DNA of 8,028 bases from Syntrophobacter sp. DG_60 (lineage in GTDB: Bacteria; Desulfobacterota; Desulfofervidia; Desulfofervidales; DG-60). The notes beneath the pieces are model-generated. The model was not told the DNA's origin, did not search any database, and was given only the letters and a program-made list of their open reading frames with translations. A program made the translations under genes and the position numbers. Positions within the stretch are counted from its first letter, which is position 1. The number at the start of each line of letters is the position of its first letter. Location of the stretch: contig LJNA01000064.1 of NCBI GenBank assembly GCA_001304365.1, forward strand, positions 1-8,028, in the 5' to 3' direction. This document shows positions 1 to 5,002 of this stretch, in pieces.

Positions 1-2
1 AC

Positions 3-158
3 GTTCATGTAAGACGTTTCGTCGAATCAATTATCCATCGCTCTGATTTCACGGATAAGGAACTTGTAACCGTACTTGAAAAAGTAGCGAAGCAACTGGG
101 CTTGAAGGCATACGAGTTGGACTGGAGAATCTGGGAGTATCAGAGGAAAACTGGATAA
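3..158 (+). CDS. C-terminal fragment of an unidentified protein, possibly HhH-GPD DNA glycosylase-like
   Basis: An open frame enters from the left window edge and ends with TAA at 156-158, giving 51 residues that start VHVRRFVESI and end WEYQRKTG. The composition (amphipathic helix DKELVTVLEKVAKQLG, then ELDWRIWEY) looks like real protein. The order 'HVxRF ... helix ... LDxxIW' resembles the end of HhH-GPD DNA glycosylases, where a D-x-H-V stretch is followed by a helical tail, but the diagnostic helix-hairpin-helix would lie outside the window. The glycosylase idea is therefore weak and only the coding call is reasonably supported. The next gene starts about 100 bases downstream with its own ribosome binding site. 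Confidence 0.55.
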   Translation, partial: VHVRRFVESIIHRSDFTDKELVTVLEKVAKQLGLKAYELDWRIWEYQRKTG

Positions 159-259
159 CTTCCCCGAGTCAATATGGGGCATTGGAAGGATAGCAAAATG
201 ATATTATTGTTAGGCTATTCGGTTATTATTGTTGACATTACAATATAGCAGGAGAGCTC

Positions 260-634
260 ATGGCTGTTTTAAATTTTACTCTTGATGAAGCAATCACCAT
301 TTTAAAGCAAAACAAAAATCTCCTGAAACAAAAAAAAGGAGTGGACTTGGTTGGCAATCAAGTAAAAATTGACGTATGAGTGTACTTTATAACTTTTGAT
401 GGCTGTCTTAGCTTTAATTCGTTTTCTCAGGGTAGGGTCTATTTGGACATAAATGCAAAATGGCCGAAAAGACTTATTCTCAAGAAGATTTTAGGCTCAA
501 AGCTGCGAAAATGGTGTCAAGTGAATGGTGAAATGGCTGTGTGTGATGCAAATGGGTGGCTGAGACAAAAATTTAAAGGTGTGCAAATTCGGAATATGGA
601 AGTTTCTGGCAATAAAATTACAATCACAATATAA
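260..634 (+). pseudogene. Unknown small protein, frame interrupted by in-frame TGA at codon 40
   Basis: ATG at 260 follows AGGAGAG (250-256). The frame codes for 39 residues (MAVLNFTLDEAITILKQN... VKIDV), meets TGA at 377-379, and continues in the same frame for 84 more residues to TAA at 632-634. The two halves look like one protein of about 124 residues: a helical N-terminus with many Lys and Asn, then a mostly beta, basic C-terminus (GRVYLDINAKWPKR; last residues NKITITI). The C-terminal piece has no good start of its own: 380 is GTG directly after the stop, without a ribosome binding site. I do not recognise the family. TGA could come from TGG or CGA by one transition, so a recent nonsense mutation is likely. 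No convincing SECIS-like hairpin follows the TGA, so selenocysteine is not supported. It may be dead, or expressed only as the 39-residue peptide. Confidence 0.6.
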
Positions 635-650
635 ATAGTTTATAGATAAT

Positions 651-881
651 ATGCACATTCCAAGTCGTGAGGAATTTCATAAAGGCTGTGAGGAATTTGA
701 AAAACATGAGAAGCGTGATGCTGTGTACAAAGTAGCAACTTTCCTCGTATCCCATTTTTGGGGTAAACCTTCAGATATGGCAGATGGATTAGGTGTATTG
801 TTGTTAACATAGAATCAGGCATTTTATAGATATGGGGCTTTCGATTTCGATAAACTTGAAAAATGGGAAAGGAGGCTAATC
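651..881 (+). pseudogene. Truncated conserved-looking domain with in-frame TAG at a probable Trp position
   Basis: ATG at 651 opens 53 residues (MHIPSREEFHKGCEEFEKHE... DMADGLGVLLLT) to TAG at 810-812. The frame then continues with NQAFYRYGAFDFDKLE and runs without a further stop directly into the GTPase start at 882. From memory, proteins of thermophilic bacteria and archaea carry a similar stretch with Trp where the TAG stands (LLLT-W-NQAFYRYG). TGG to TAG is one transition. In those proteins the homology continues well beyond DFDKLE, whereas here it stops at about 860 and is replaced by KWERRL and the GTPase leader. The gene therefore looks 3'-truncated as well as nonsense-mutated. No function is known to me. 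There is no clear Shine-Dalgarno before 651; the gene begins 16 bases after the previous stop and may have been translationally coupled to it. Confidence 0.6.
868..875 (+). promoter_or_regulatory. Ribosome binding site of the GTPase gene
   Basis: AAAGGAGG, 6 bases before ATG 882. It decides the start at 882, even though the frame is open upstream as far as the TAG at 810-812, and so argues against an obligate fusion with the preceding domain. Confidence 0.75.
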
Positions 882-2126
882 ATGGAGAATGAAAAAAGAG
901 AGGGAATCTTTAAGAGTAGGATGCAGGAACTTTTTAAACTTCTGGATGAAAAAGTAATTATAAAATCGCCTGAACCCTTACGTTCATCGGTAAGGAAGGA
1001 AATGAAGGAACTTCTGGAGGTAGCCGTGAAAACAAGAGCCCCAAGATTTGCAATTGTAGGGCGCCGGGGAGCAGGAAAATCGAGTTTGATAAATGCGATC
1101 TTTGGCAATAAAGTTGCAGAAGTAGGTTCTGTTAAGGGTACGACAAAAATAGGAAAATGGTATCCGTACGAAGGTGAAAAAGGAAAGATGTCAATCTTAG
1201 ATACGAGAGGGTTTGGTGAGGGCTTTGTTCCAGATGAAAAAGCCCAAAAGAAATCAGCTGAGGAAAAAGTAAAAGCCGCCATTGATCATAAATGCCCGGA
1301 CGCACTTCTATTTTTGTGCAAAGCGAAGGAAGTTGATGCTCGCATTGATGAAGATCTAAAAAGTTTGTCCGAGATAAAGTCTTATGTCTAGAAGAAACAT
1401 ACCTACAATGTTCCTGTTGTAGGGGTAATAACCCAGGTAGATGAGCTCGATCCTCCAGACGTAGTTGATCCCCCCTATGAAGATGCAGAAAAACAGAAAA
1501 ACATAGCCGCTGCTAAAGCACTGCTATCCCAAAAAATGGAAACTCTGTTTAAGGATGTGGTAGAAGTGATACCAACCAGTGCTTACATTCGTTTTAGCAA
1601 CGGTAAGATTGCTTATGACAGAAGGTGGAATATTGATAAGCTTGTTGAATATCTGATCGAACGCCTGCCACGAAGTGCTCAAATGGAATTGGCAAGAATC
1701 GCAAGAGTCAAATCGGTACAGAAAAAGATGGCAAGGATTTTAATTCGTAGTGCTGCAGGAATTGCAGGAGCAGTTGGAACAACCCCAATCCCGGTTGCGG
1801 ATCTACCCGTTATAACGAGTATCCAAATCGGTATGATAATCGGGATTGGATATATATCAGGAAGGGAGATGAATAAGAAGGCTGCGGTTGAATTTATGAC
1901 TTCTATGGGACTAAATGTTGGTTTAGGTTTTGCGCTCAGGGAATTAGCACGTGCACTTGTTAAACTCATCCCAGTTGCAGGCAATGCCGTTTCCGGTACA
2001 GTGGCCGTTGCAGCTACTTGGGGCATCGGTAAGGCAGCAACAGCTTACTTTATTGACAAGAAAAGCCCTAACGAAGCAAAACAAATATACGAAGGAGAAA
2101 GGAAGAAAAGACAAAAGGAAGAATAG
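882..2126 (+). pseudogene. GTPase with C-terminal DUF697-like domain, interrupted by in-frame TAG at codon 170
   Basis: The complete frame is 414 codons, with TAG at 1389-1391 (codon 170) and a final TAG at 2124-2126. Before the internal stop are the P-loop GRRGAGKS (residues 60-67, G1), the switch Thr pair 87-88 (G2) and DTRG (107-110, G3, a DTPG variant). The G4 motif (TQVD, 184-187, an NKxD variant), the G5-like TSA (232-234) and the helical hydrophobic domain (about 289-388, with TPIPVAD at 301-307 and LIPVAGN at 362-368) all lie after it. That tail matches the DUF697/YcjF-type domain that follows G domains in several bacterial GTPases and is thought to contact membrane. A product ending at codon 170 would lack guanine-specificity motifs and should not work. 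A start at ATG 1536 has no good ribosome binding site. Likely a recently inactivated gene; readthrough or recoding is the alternative. The cellular role of such GTPases is poorly known. Confidence 0.8.
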
Positions 2127-2160
2127 GATATTAATGCACTGGCCAAACGACATATAAGAC

Positions 2161-2240
2161 GGTCTAAAAGATTTCGCTTCGCTCTGTCCAAATTCTGCTT
2201 CGCTGAGTTTCTTTCACACCGGAGACGTTAGACGCTGACC
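2161..2240. other. Spacer element with repeated CTTCGCT and inverted GTCTAA/TTAGAC ends
   Basis: CTTCGCT occurs at about 2177-2183 and again at about 2199-2205. The stretch is bounded by GTCTAA (2162-2167) and its inverse TTAGAC (2228-2233), with GGTC (2161-2164) and GACC (2237-2240) nearby. Base composition is less AT-rich than the surroundings. The GTPase frame would read on through it to a second TAG at 2229-2231. It could be a short REP-like or decayed mobile element, but only one copy is visible here, so the nature is uncertain. Confidence 0.3.
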
Positions 2241-2316
2241 ATTACTCCACTTTTTAGTCAAAGATACAGTAATCACCAATGTAACATTCATAGATAAAAC
2301 CAAGCATTTCCCTTAG

Positions 2317-2367
2317 AAGCCTAAAAGAATCTCCACAGCCCCATATTGGCAAAATTAGACAGGTTGA
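2317..2367 (+). repeat. Dispersed repeat, copy 1
   Basis: 51 bp from AAGCCTAAAA to AGGTTGA. It is about 88% identical (46 of 52 aligned columns, hand count) to copy 3 at 4624-4674 and recognisably related to copy 2 at 2697-2749. The core CTCCACAGCC...TTGGCAAAATTAG is the best-conserved part. A TTTCCC-like stretch precedes it. It lies between the convergent 3' ends of the GTPase and the LapA-like gene. Confidence 0.75.
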
Positions 2368-2411
2368 CGGCTAAGACGATACAGGTCTGCTCCTTTGGTT
2401 TTTTTCTCTTA

Positions 2412-2600
2412 TCATCTTTTCAACAAAAAAGAAATCCATCCAATAACAATGCCTATAAATAGAGCCGAAAAGACGACAACAGCCCTACTAGTTTTTAAAG
2501 ACCAGAACAGAAATTGAATTTTTACTACTTCATAATTCTGTGCTGCAAAAATAACTAAAAGCAGCAATAATATTAATATGATAACCCATTTCCAGTTCAT
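2412..2600 (-). CDS. LapA-domain (DUF1049) small inner-membrane protein
   Basis: 62 residues with two membrane helices: residues about 3-20 (WKWVIILILLLLLVIFAAQN) and about 39-58 (AVVVFSALFIGIVIGWISFL). The first helix ends in AAQN and is followed by a short stretch V-K-I-Q-F-L-F-W-S, then the glycine-rich second helix. This is the DUF1049/LapA pattern (QN...V.. F.f.......S...lilfs.liG...G). In enterobacteria LapA works with LapB in control of lipopolysaccharide synthesis, but short LapA-like proteins are widespread and their role elsewhere is unproven. The start ATG follows GGGAGGA (minus strand, 2606-2612). The gene stands alone, convergent with the GTPase region and divergent from the UPF0316 gene, with a plausible promoter at 2628-2656. 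It stops with TGA. Confidence 0.8.
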   Translation of the reverse strand: MNWKWVIILILLLLLVIFAAQNYEVVKIQFLFWSLKTSRAVVVFSALFIGIVIGWISFLLKR

Positions 2601-2627
2601 CTACATCCTCCCTGTCATCTTAGAAGT

Positions 2628-2656
2628 ATGGTAGTAAAGATTAAGGAATAGGTCAA
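2628..2656 (-). promoter_or_regulatory. Candidate sigma70-type promoter for the LapA-like gene
   Basis: On the minus strand TTGACC (2656-2651) is followed after exactly 17 bases by TACCAT (2633-2628). This is 5/6 and 4/6 to consensus. Transcription would start near 2620, shortly before the ribosome binding site at 2606-2612. Confidence 0.35.
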
Positions 2657-2696
2657 CTAGACCAAGGGGCAAAAAAAGCTTTTTGCGTTTTCCCGT

Positions 2697-2749
2697 AAGC
2701 CCCAAAACCATCTCCACAGCTTCATGTTGCCAAAATTAGAAGAAGGTCA
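2697..2749 (+). repeat. Dispersed repeat, copy 2 (divergent)
   Basis: 53 bp from AAGCCCCAAAA to GAAGGTCA, preceded by TTTTCCC. It shares ATCTCCACAGC, CAT.TTG and CAAAATTAGA with copies 1 and 3 but has more substitutions. Same orientation as the other two copies. It lies about 100 bases upstream of the LapA-like gene. Confidence 0.65.
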
Positions 2750-3039
2750 AAATATCAAAAATAGTGGGGTTACCACCTTTACCCCCATATTATTATGATA
2801 GCTTCGGCCAATTTTCAATTTTTTCAATTGCAATCACTTCATGGGCAAGGTCTTGCTTCCTTCACCACTCGTTTAATTAAAAAAGGCAGAAAATATTATT
2901 CAATATACAGTATTTTGGCCAAAAAAAAGACACTATTAGCAAGGAAATATTGGCGATCCATACAGTAGGTTATACAAAAAAACAGATATCTTGCTGTGGG
3001 AAAGTGAGAAGAGGCGGCTTCCTTCCTTTTTGGTGGCAA

Positions 3040-3195
3040 CTACCCTTCTGACGGCCAAAACGGGCTTAAAAGGATCACTAAGTCGTCATCTTTTACCTTT
3101 TTAACGATTTCTAGGGATTGACAATCAAAAATTCTTTTGTTAAGAGGAACGGCTTTGTTTTGTATAAATATTGATGGGAAGGCAGCGATTTGTGT
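3040..3195 (-). other. Protein-like open frame without start codon, possible gene remnant
   Basis: On the minus strand 51 codons are open between TGA (3198-3196) and TAG (3042-3040). The translation has a natural look, e.g. PLNKRIFDCQSLEIVKK then DDDLVILLSPFWPSEG, with an alternating helix and strand. There is no ATG, GTG or TTG in a useful position and no ribosome binding site. It overlaps the leader region of the UPF0316 gene on the opposite strand. I do not recognise a family; it may be a decayed fragment or chance. Confidence 0.25.
3140..3168 (+). promoter_or_regulatory. Weak candidate promoter for the UPF0316 gene
   Basis: TTAAGA (3140-3145), 17 bases, TATAAA (3163-3168), ahead of the ribosome binding site at 3228-3234. 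A TTGACA at 3118-3123 is a better -35 but has no good -10 at the right distance. Confidence 0.25.
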
Positions 3196-3242
3196 TCATG
3201 CATTTATTATTATGCTGAGAATAACTTAAAGGAGAAATAAGA

Positions 3243-3845
3243 ATGAATAACATCTCATTATTTAGTCCAGAAATATTTACTTTGATTATTCTACCACTTC
3301 TCATATTTTTTGCTCGGATCTGTGACGTTACGATGGGGACAATACGCATCATTTTTGTTTCTAGAGGCAAGAAATTCTTTGCCCCGTTGCTTGGTTTTTT
3401 TGAAATATTGATTTGGCTTCTTGCCATCGGACAAATTATGCAAAATTTAACCAATGTTGCCTGTTATGTTGCTTATGCTGGTGGTTATGCTACAGGAACT
3501 TTTGTTGGGATGTATGTAGAGGAGAAATTGGCAATGGGTGTATTACTTATTCGGACTATTACCAGAAAAGATGCATCTGAGCTAATAAAATTCCTGAGAG
3601 CTGCAAATTATGGAGTTACAAGTGTAGATGCTCAAGGTGTTACTGGAAAAGTAAATGTCATTTTCACTATTGTAAAACGCAGTGAGCTAGAACATGTCGT
3701 TGAAATCATTAAAAGATTTAATCCGAAAGCATTTTACTCAATAGAAGATGTTAGATTTGCAACGAATGGGGTATTCCCACTGAGAAAACATCCTAATACA
3801 AGAAAATATTTGAGATTATTTAGAATGCGCCGAAAAGAAAAGTGA
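3243..3845 (+). CDS. UPF0316 family membrane protein (DUF5698 + DUF2179)
   Basis: 200 residues, close to the family's usual length. Three membrane helices lie at about residues 9-26, 46-67 and 70-92. The pair [20 protein letters not shown] (25-44) between the first two is the hallmark of DUF5698 (R..D..lgTlR.i...rG.k). [10 protein letters not shown] motif (91-99) closes the membrane part, and a cytoplasmic DUF2179-like alpha/beta domain (about 103-172, with two strand-helix units) follows, ending in a basic tail. Relatives include Bacillus YebE. The function is unknown; the DUF2179 domain also occurs in YitT-type membrane proteins. ATG 3243 has AAAGGAGA (3228-3234) about 8 bases upstream. It ends in TGA 3843-3845. 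No operon partner is visible: mgsA is 210 bases downstream with its own signals. Confidence 0.88.
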   Translation: MNNISLFSPEIFTLIILPLLIFFARICDVTMGTIRIIFVSRGKKFFAPLLGFFEILIWLLAIGQIMQNLTNVACYVAYAGGYATGTFVGMYVEEKLAMGVLLIRTITRKDASELIKFLRAANYGVTSVDAQGVTGKVNVIFTIVKRSELEHVVEIIKRFNPKAFYSIEDVRFATNGVFPLRKHPNTRKYLRLFRMRRKEK

Positions 3846-3865
3846 TTAGTTTTCACCTCTCACAC

Positions 3866-3894
3866 TTGACACCAAATATAGTATATGTTAACAA
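3866..3894 (+). promoter_or_regulatory. Candidate promoter upstream of the small frame and mgsA
   Basis: Consensus TTGACA (3866-3871), 17 bases, then TAACAA (3889-3894, 4/6). It lies between the UPF0316 stop and the ribosome binding site at 3910-3915. Confidence 0.3.
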
Positions 3895-3921
3895 GCACAC
3901 TTATTTTTTAGGAGGGTTTGG

Positions 3922-4068
3922 ATAAAGTTTAAAGAAGTAGTGAATTGGTTTAGGTATCACAACTTGGTATGGAGAGATAAGGTTAAACACCTAAAGAGGA
4001 TTTTTATAGCTTGTAATAATAGTTTGTTATATCTTGCTAATAATAAGGAGGTTTTATGGAAGAAATAA
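3922..4068 (+). other. Small frame upstream of mgsA with ATA in the start position
   Basis: A perfect AGGAGG (3910-3915) stands 6 bases before ATA at 3922, which opens 48 codons (IKFKEVVNWFRYHNLVWR... KEVLWKK) ending with TAA 4066-4068. The frame overlaps the first 13 bases of mgsA, the usual layout of translational coupling. The product would be basic and rich in Trp, Lys and Asn. It has no recognised family. Either the start was ATG and changed to ATA by one G-to-A step, or a rare ATA start is used, or translation begins at GTG 3940. Alternatively the TTG at 3918 gives only a four-codon peptide. The coding status is uncertain. Confidence 0.35.
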
Positions 4069-4526
4069 AACGAATTGCTCTTGTAGCACATGATAATCGT
4101 AAGAAAGATTTAATTGAATGGGTTGAGTGGAACTGGGATATTCTGTTATCTCATGAGCTAGTTTGTACTGGCACGACAGGCAAATTAGTAGAGAAGGCTT
4201 TAAAAAGTAAAATAGGAAAAGACCAAACTCTTAAATATGACACCCTTAAATTAAAATCTGGACCATTGGGAGGGGATCAACAGCTGGGTGCAATGATTTC
4301 CGAAGGAAAAATCGATGTTATAATATTCTTTTGGGATCCTATGGAACCACATCCACATGATGTAGATGTTAAGGCTTTACTAAGAATTTCTGTTGTCTAT
4401 AACGTTCCGACTGCATGTAATAGAGCAACAGCGGATTTCATCATTTCTTCACCCTTACTTAGGGGAAAATACATCCCAATAATTAAGGACTATAGTGAAC
4501 ATATACATAGGCGAGTAAATCTATAG
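4056..4526 (+). CDS. mgsA: Methylglyoxal synthase
   Basis: 156 residues of the cytosolic enzyme that converts dihydroxyacetone phosphate to methylglyoxal and phosphate, the entry to the methylglyoxal bypass of lower glycolysis. Family landmarks are all present: IALVAHD with His12 (E. coli His19), TGTTG (38-42), the phosphate-binding SGPLGGDQQLG with catalytic Asp74 (E. coli Asp71), FFWDP with Asp94 (Asp91), and HPHDVDVKALLRI with His101 and Asp104 (His98, Asp101), then NRATADFII. Compared with E. coli the loop before SGPLGG carries about eight extra residues (50-66). ATG follows AGGAGG (4046-4051) at 4 bases. The stop is TAG immediately followed by TAA. The next gene on the strand is a DJ-1D-like glyoxalase candidate 476 bases away, which would consume the product. 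Phosphate inhibition is usual for the family. Confidence 0.96.
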   Translation: MEEIKRIALVAHDNRKKDLIEWVEWNWDILLSHELVCTGTTGKLVEKALKSKIGKDQTLKYDTLKLKSGPLGGDQQLGAMISEGKIDVIIFFWDPMEPHPHDVDVKALLRISVVYNVPTACNRATADFIISSPLLRGKYIPIIKDYSEHIHRRVNL

Positions 4527-4623
4527 TAATTCAAATTATTTTTTAGAAACATGATTTATCCCCTTGCTGTCCAAACTATGCTGAATAAGACAAATAGGGT
4601 AATTAAACAATAACTATCTCCCT

Positions 4624-4674
4624 AAGCCTAAAACAACCTCCAAGCCTCATATTGGCAAAATTAGGCAGGGTTGA
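4624..4674 (+). repeat. Dispersed repeat, copy 3
   Basis: 51 bp from AAGCCTAAAAC to GGGTTGA, the closest match to copy 1 (about 88%). In this copy GCCTAA (4626-4631) and TTAGGC (4661-4666) can pair, and AGCC/GGC lie inside, so the transcript could fold. The pairing is imperfect in copy 1 and lost in copy 2. Confidence 0.75.
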
Positions 4675-4680
4675 GACGTG

Positions 4681-4701
4681 AGATGATAAATATAATCATC
4701 T
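4681..4701. other. AT-rich hairpin 3' of repeat copy 3
   Basis: AGATGAT (4681-4687) and ATCATCT (4695-4701) form a perfect 7-bp stem with a 7-base loop. No T-run follows directly and it is 155 bases after the mgsA stop, so a terminator role is doubtful. Confidence 0.3.
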
Positions 4702-4780
4702 AGTATTTTATCCTTATTAAAATAGTTAACTAGAAGCCGATTAGTTCAGACCTAATTAAGTATCCGATACTTTGAGGATA

Positions 4781-4976
4781 TTAAATCTCAAACTCCTCAG
4801 GCTCAGGAACCAGATGTTTCGCCAATTATCTAGCTTTTCCTTGAGGGCATTAATTTGAGCCAATGCCCATCGCTTGGTTTTAAGCAATTTTTTTAAAGTT
4901 GCCTTTAAATTGGGCTTACCTCTAGTTTCTAATTATGTAATTCAAGGGCAATTGAAAAGGATTTGAAGAGGTGGTT
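4781..4976 (-). pseudogene. Remnant of a small gene with two single-base frameshifts
   Basis: Three minus-strand frames join end to end to give a protein-like sequence: FKSFSIALELHN (frame A, to 4932), LETRGKPNLKATLKK...RWALAQINALKEKLDN (frame B, 4932-4825) and LAKHLVPEPEEFEI plus TAA (frame C, 4825-4781). At both junctions the bases read AATT followed by A or G, and adding one T would restore the frame. Two identical one-base losses in short T runs can explain everything. The reconstructed piece is about 63 residues: helical, basic in the middle, acidic at the end. No start codon is found; upstream it runs into the promoter and ribosome binding site of the DJ-1 gene, so the 5' end is gone. 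I do not recognise the family. Two sequencing indels are the alternative to real decay. Confidence 0.5.
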
Positions 4977-4981
4977 AAAAT
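4952..4981 (+). promoter_or_regulatory. Candidate promoter for the DJ-1 family gene
   Basis: TTGAAA (4952-4957), 18 bases, TAAAAT (4976-4981), each 5/6 to consensus. The start would fall near 4988, giving a very short leader before AAGGAGGT (4990-4997). Confidence 0.35.
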
Positions 4982-5002
4982 AAAACCAAAAGGAGGTAGG
5001 TT

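Larger units (their letters stand above)
2601..3242. other. Long spacer between divergent LapA-like and UPF0316 genes
   Basis: This 642-base region has no convincing intact gene. It holds the lapA-like promoter, a short hairpin GCAAAAA/TTTTTGC (2669-2686), repeat copy 2 (2697-2749), a GGGGT/ACCCC inverted repeat (2766-2785), a perfect 12-base palindrome TTTTGGCCAAAA (2913-2924) and a protein-like minus-strand frame without start codon (3040-3195). A possible promoter for the UPF0316 gene lies at 3140-3168. The hairpins lack T-tracts good enough to call terminators. The amount of fragmentary material suggests decayed genes and repeats rather than one large regulatory element. Confidence 0.5.
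4527..5002. other. Spacer between mgsA and the DJ-1 gene
   Basis: This 476-base stretch contains repeat copy 3 (4624-4674), an AT-rich hairpin AGATGAT/ATCATCT (4681-4701), a frameshifted minus-strand gene remnant (4781-4976) and a candidate promoter for the DJ-1 gene (4952-4981). No intact gene is visible on either strand. Its content makes it unlikely that mgsA and the DJ-1 gene form one simple operon today. Confidence 0.5.

Noticed and set aside
377..430. Selenocysteine insertion at TGA 377
   Set aside because: Only a tiny GCT/AGC stem can be drawn after the TGA; adjacent genes carry TAG defects, so mutation is simpler. Not excluded outright.
640..822. 60-residue minus-strand frame
   Set aside because: Antisense of the 651-881 domain, whose plus-strand reading looks like a real conserved protein.
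824..1282. 152-residue minus-strand open frame
   Set aside because: Antisense of the GTPase P-loop region; Ser/Phe-rich shadow, whereas the plus frame has clear GTPase motifs.
1679..2153. Minus-strand and alternate plus frames over the DUF697 region
   Set aside because: Shadows of the hydrophobic C-terminal domain of the GTPase gene; no ribosome sites.
2669..2686. GCAAAAA/TTTTTGC hairpin as a terminator
   Set aside because: Lies upstream of the divergent genes and lacks a GC-rich stem with following T-run.
2913..2924. Perfect palindrome TTTTGGCCAAAA as an operator
   Set aside because: More than 300 bases from the nearest start, with no second site or matching regulator; simple AT-rich palindromes arise by chance.
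2317..4674. Reading the dispersed repeats as a CRISPR array or as coding copies of one small gene
   Set aside because: Spacing is irregular (hundreds to thousands of bases) with no cas genes; minus-strand translations of the copies diverge through indels and similarity does not extend past about 70 bases.
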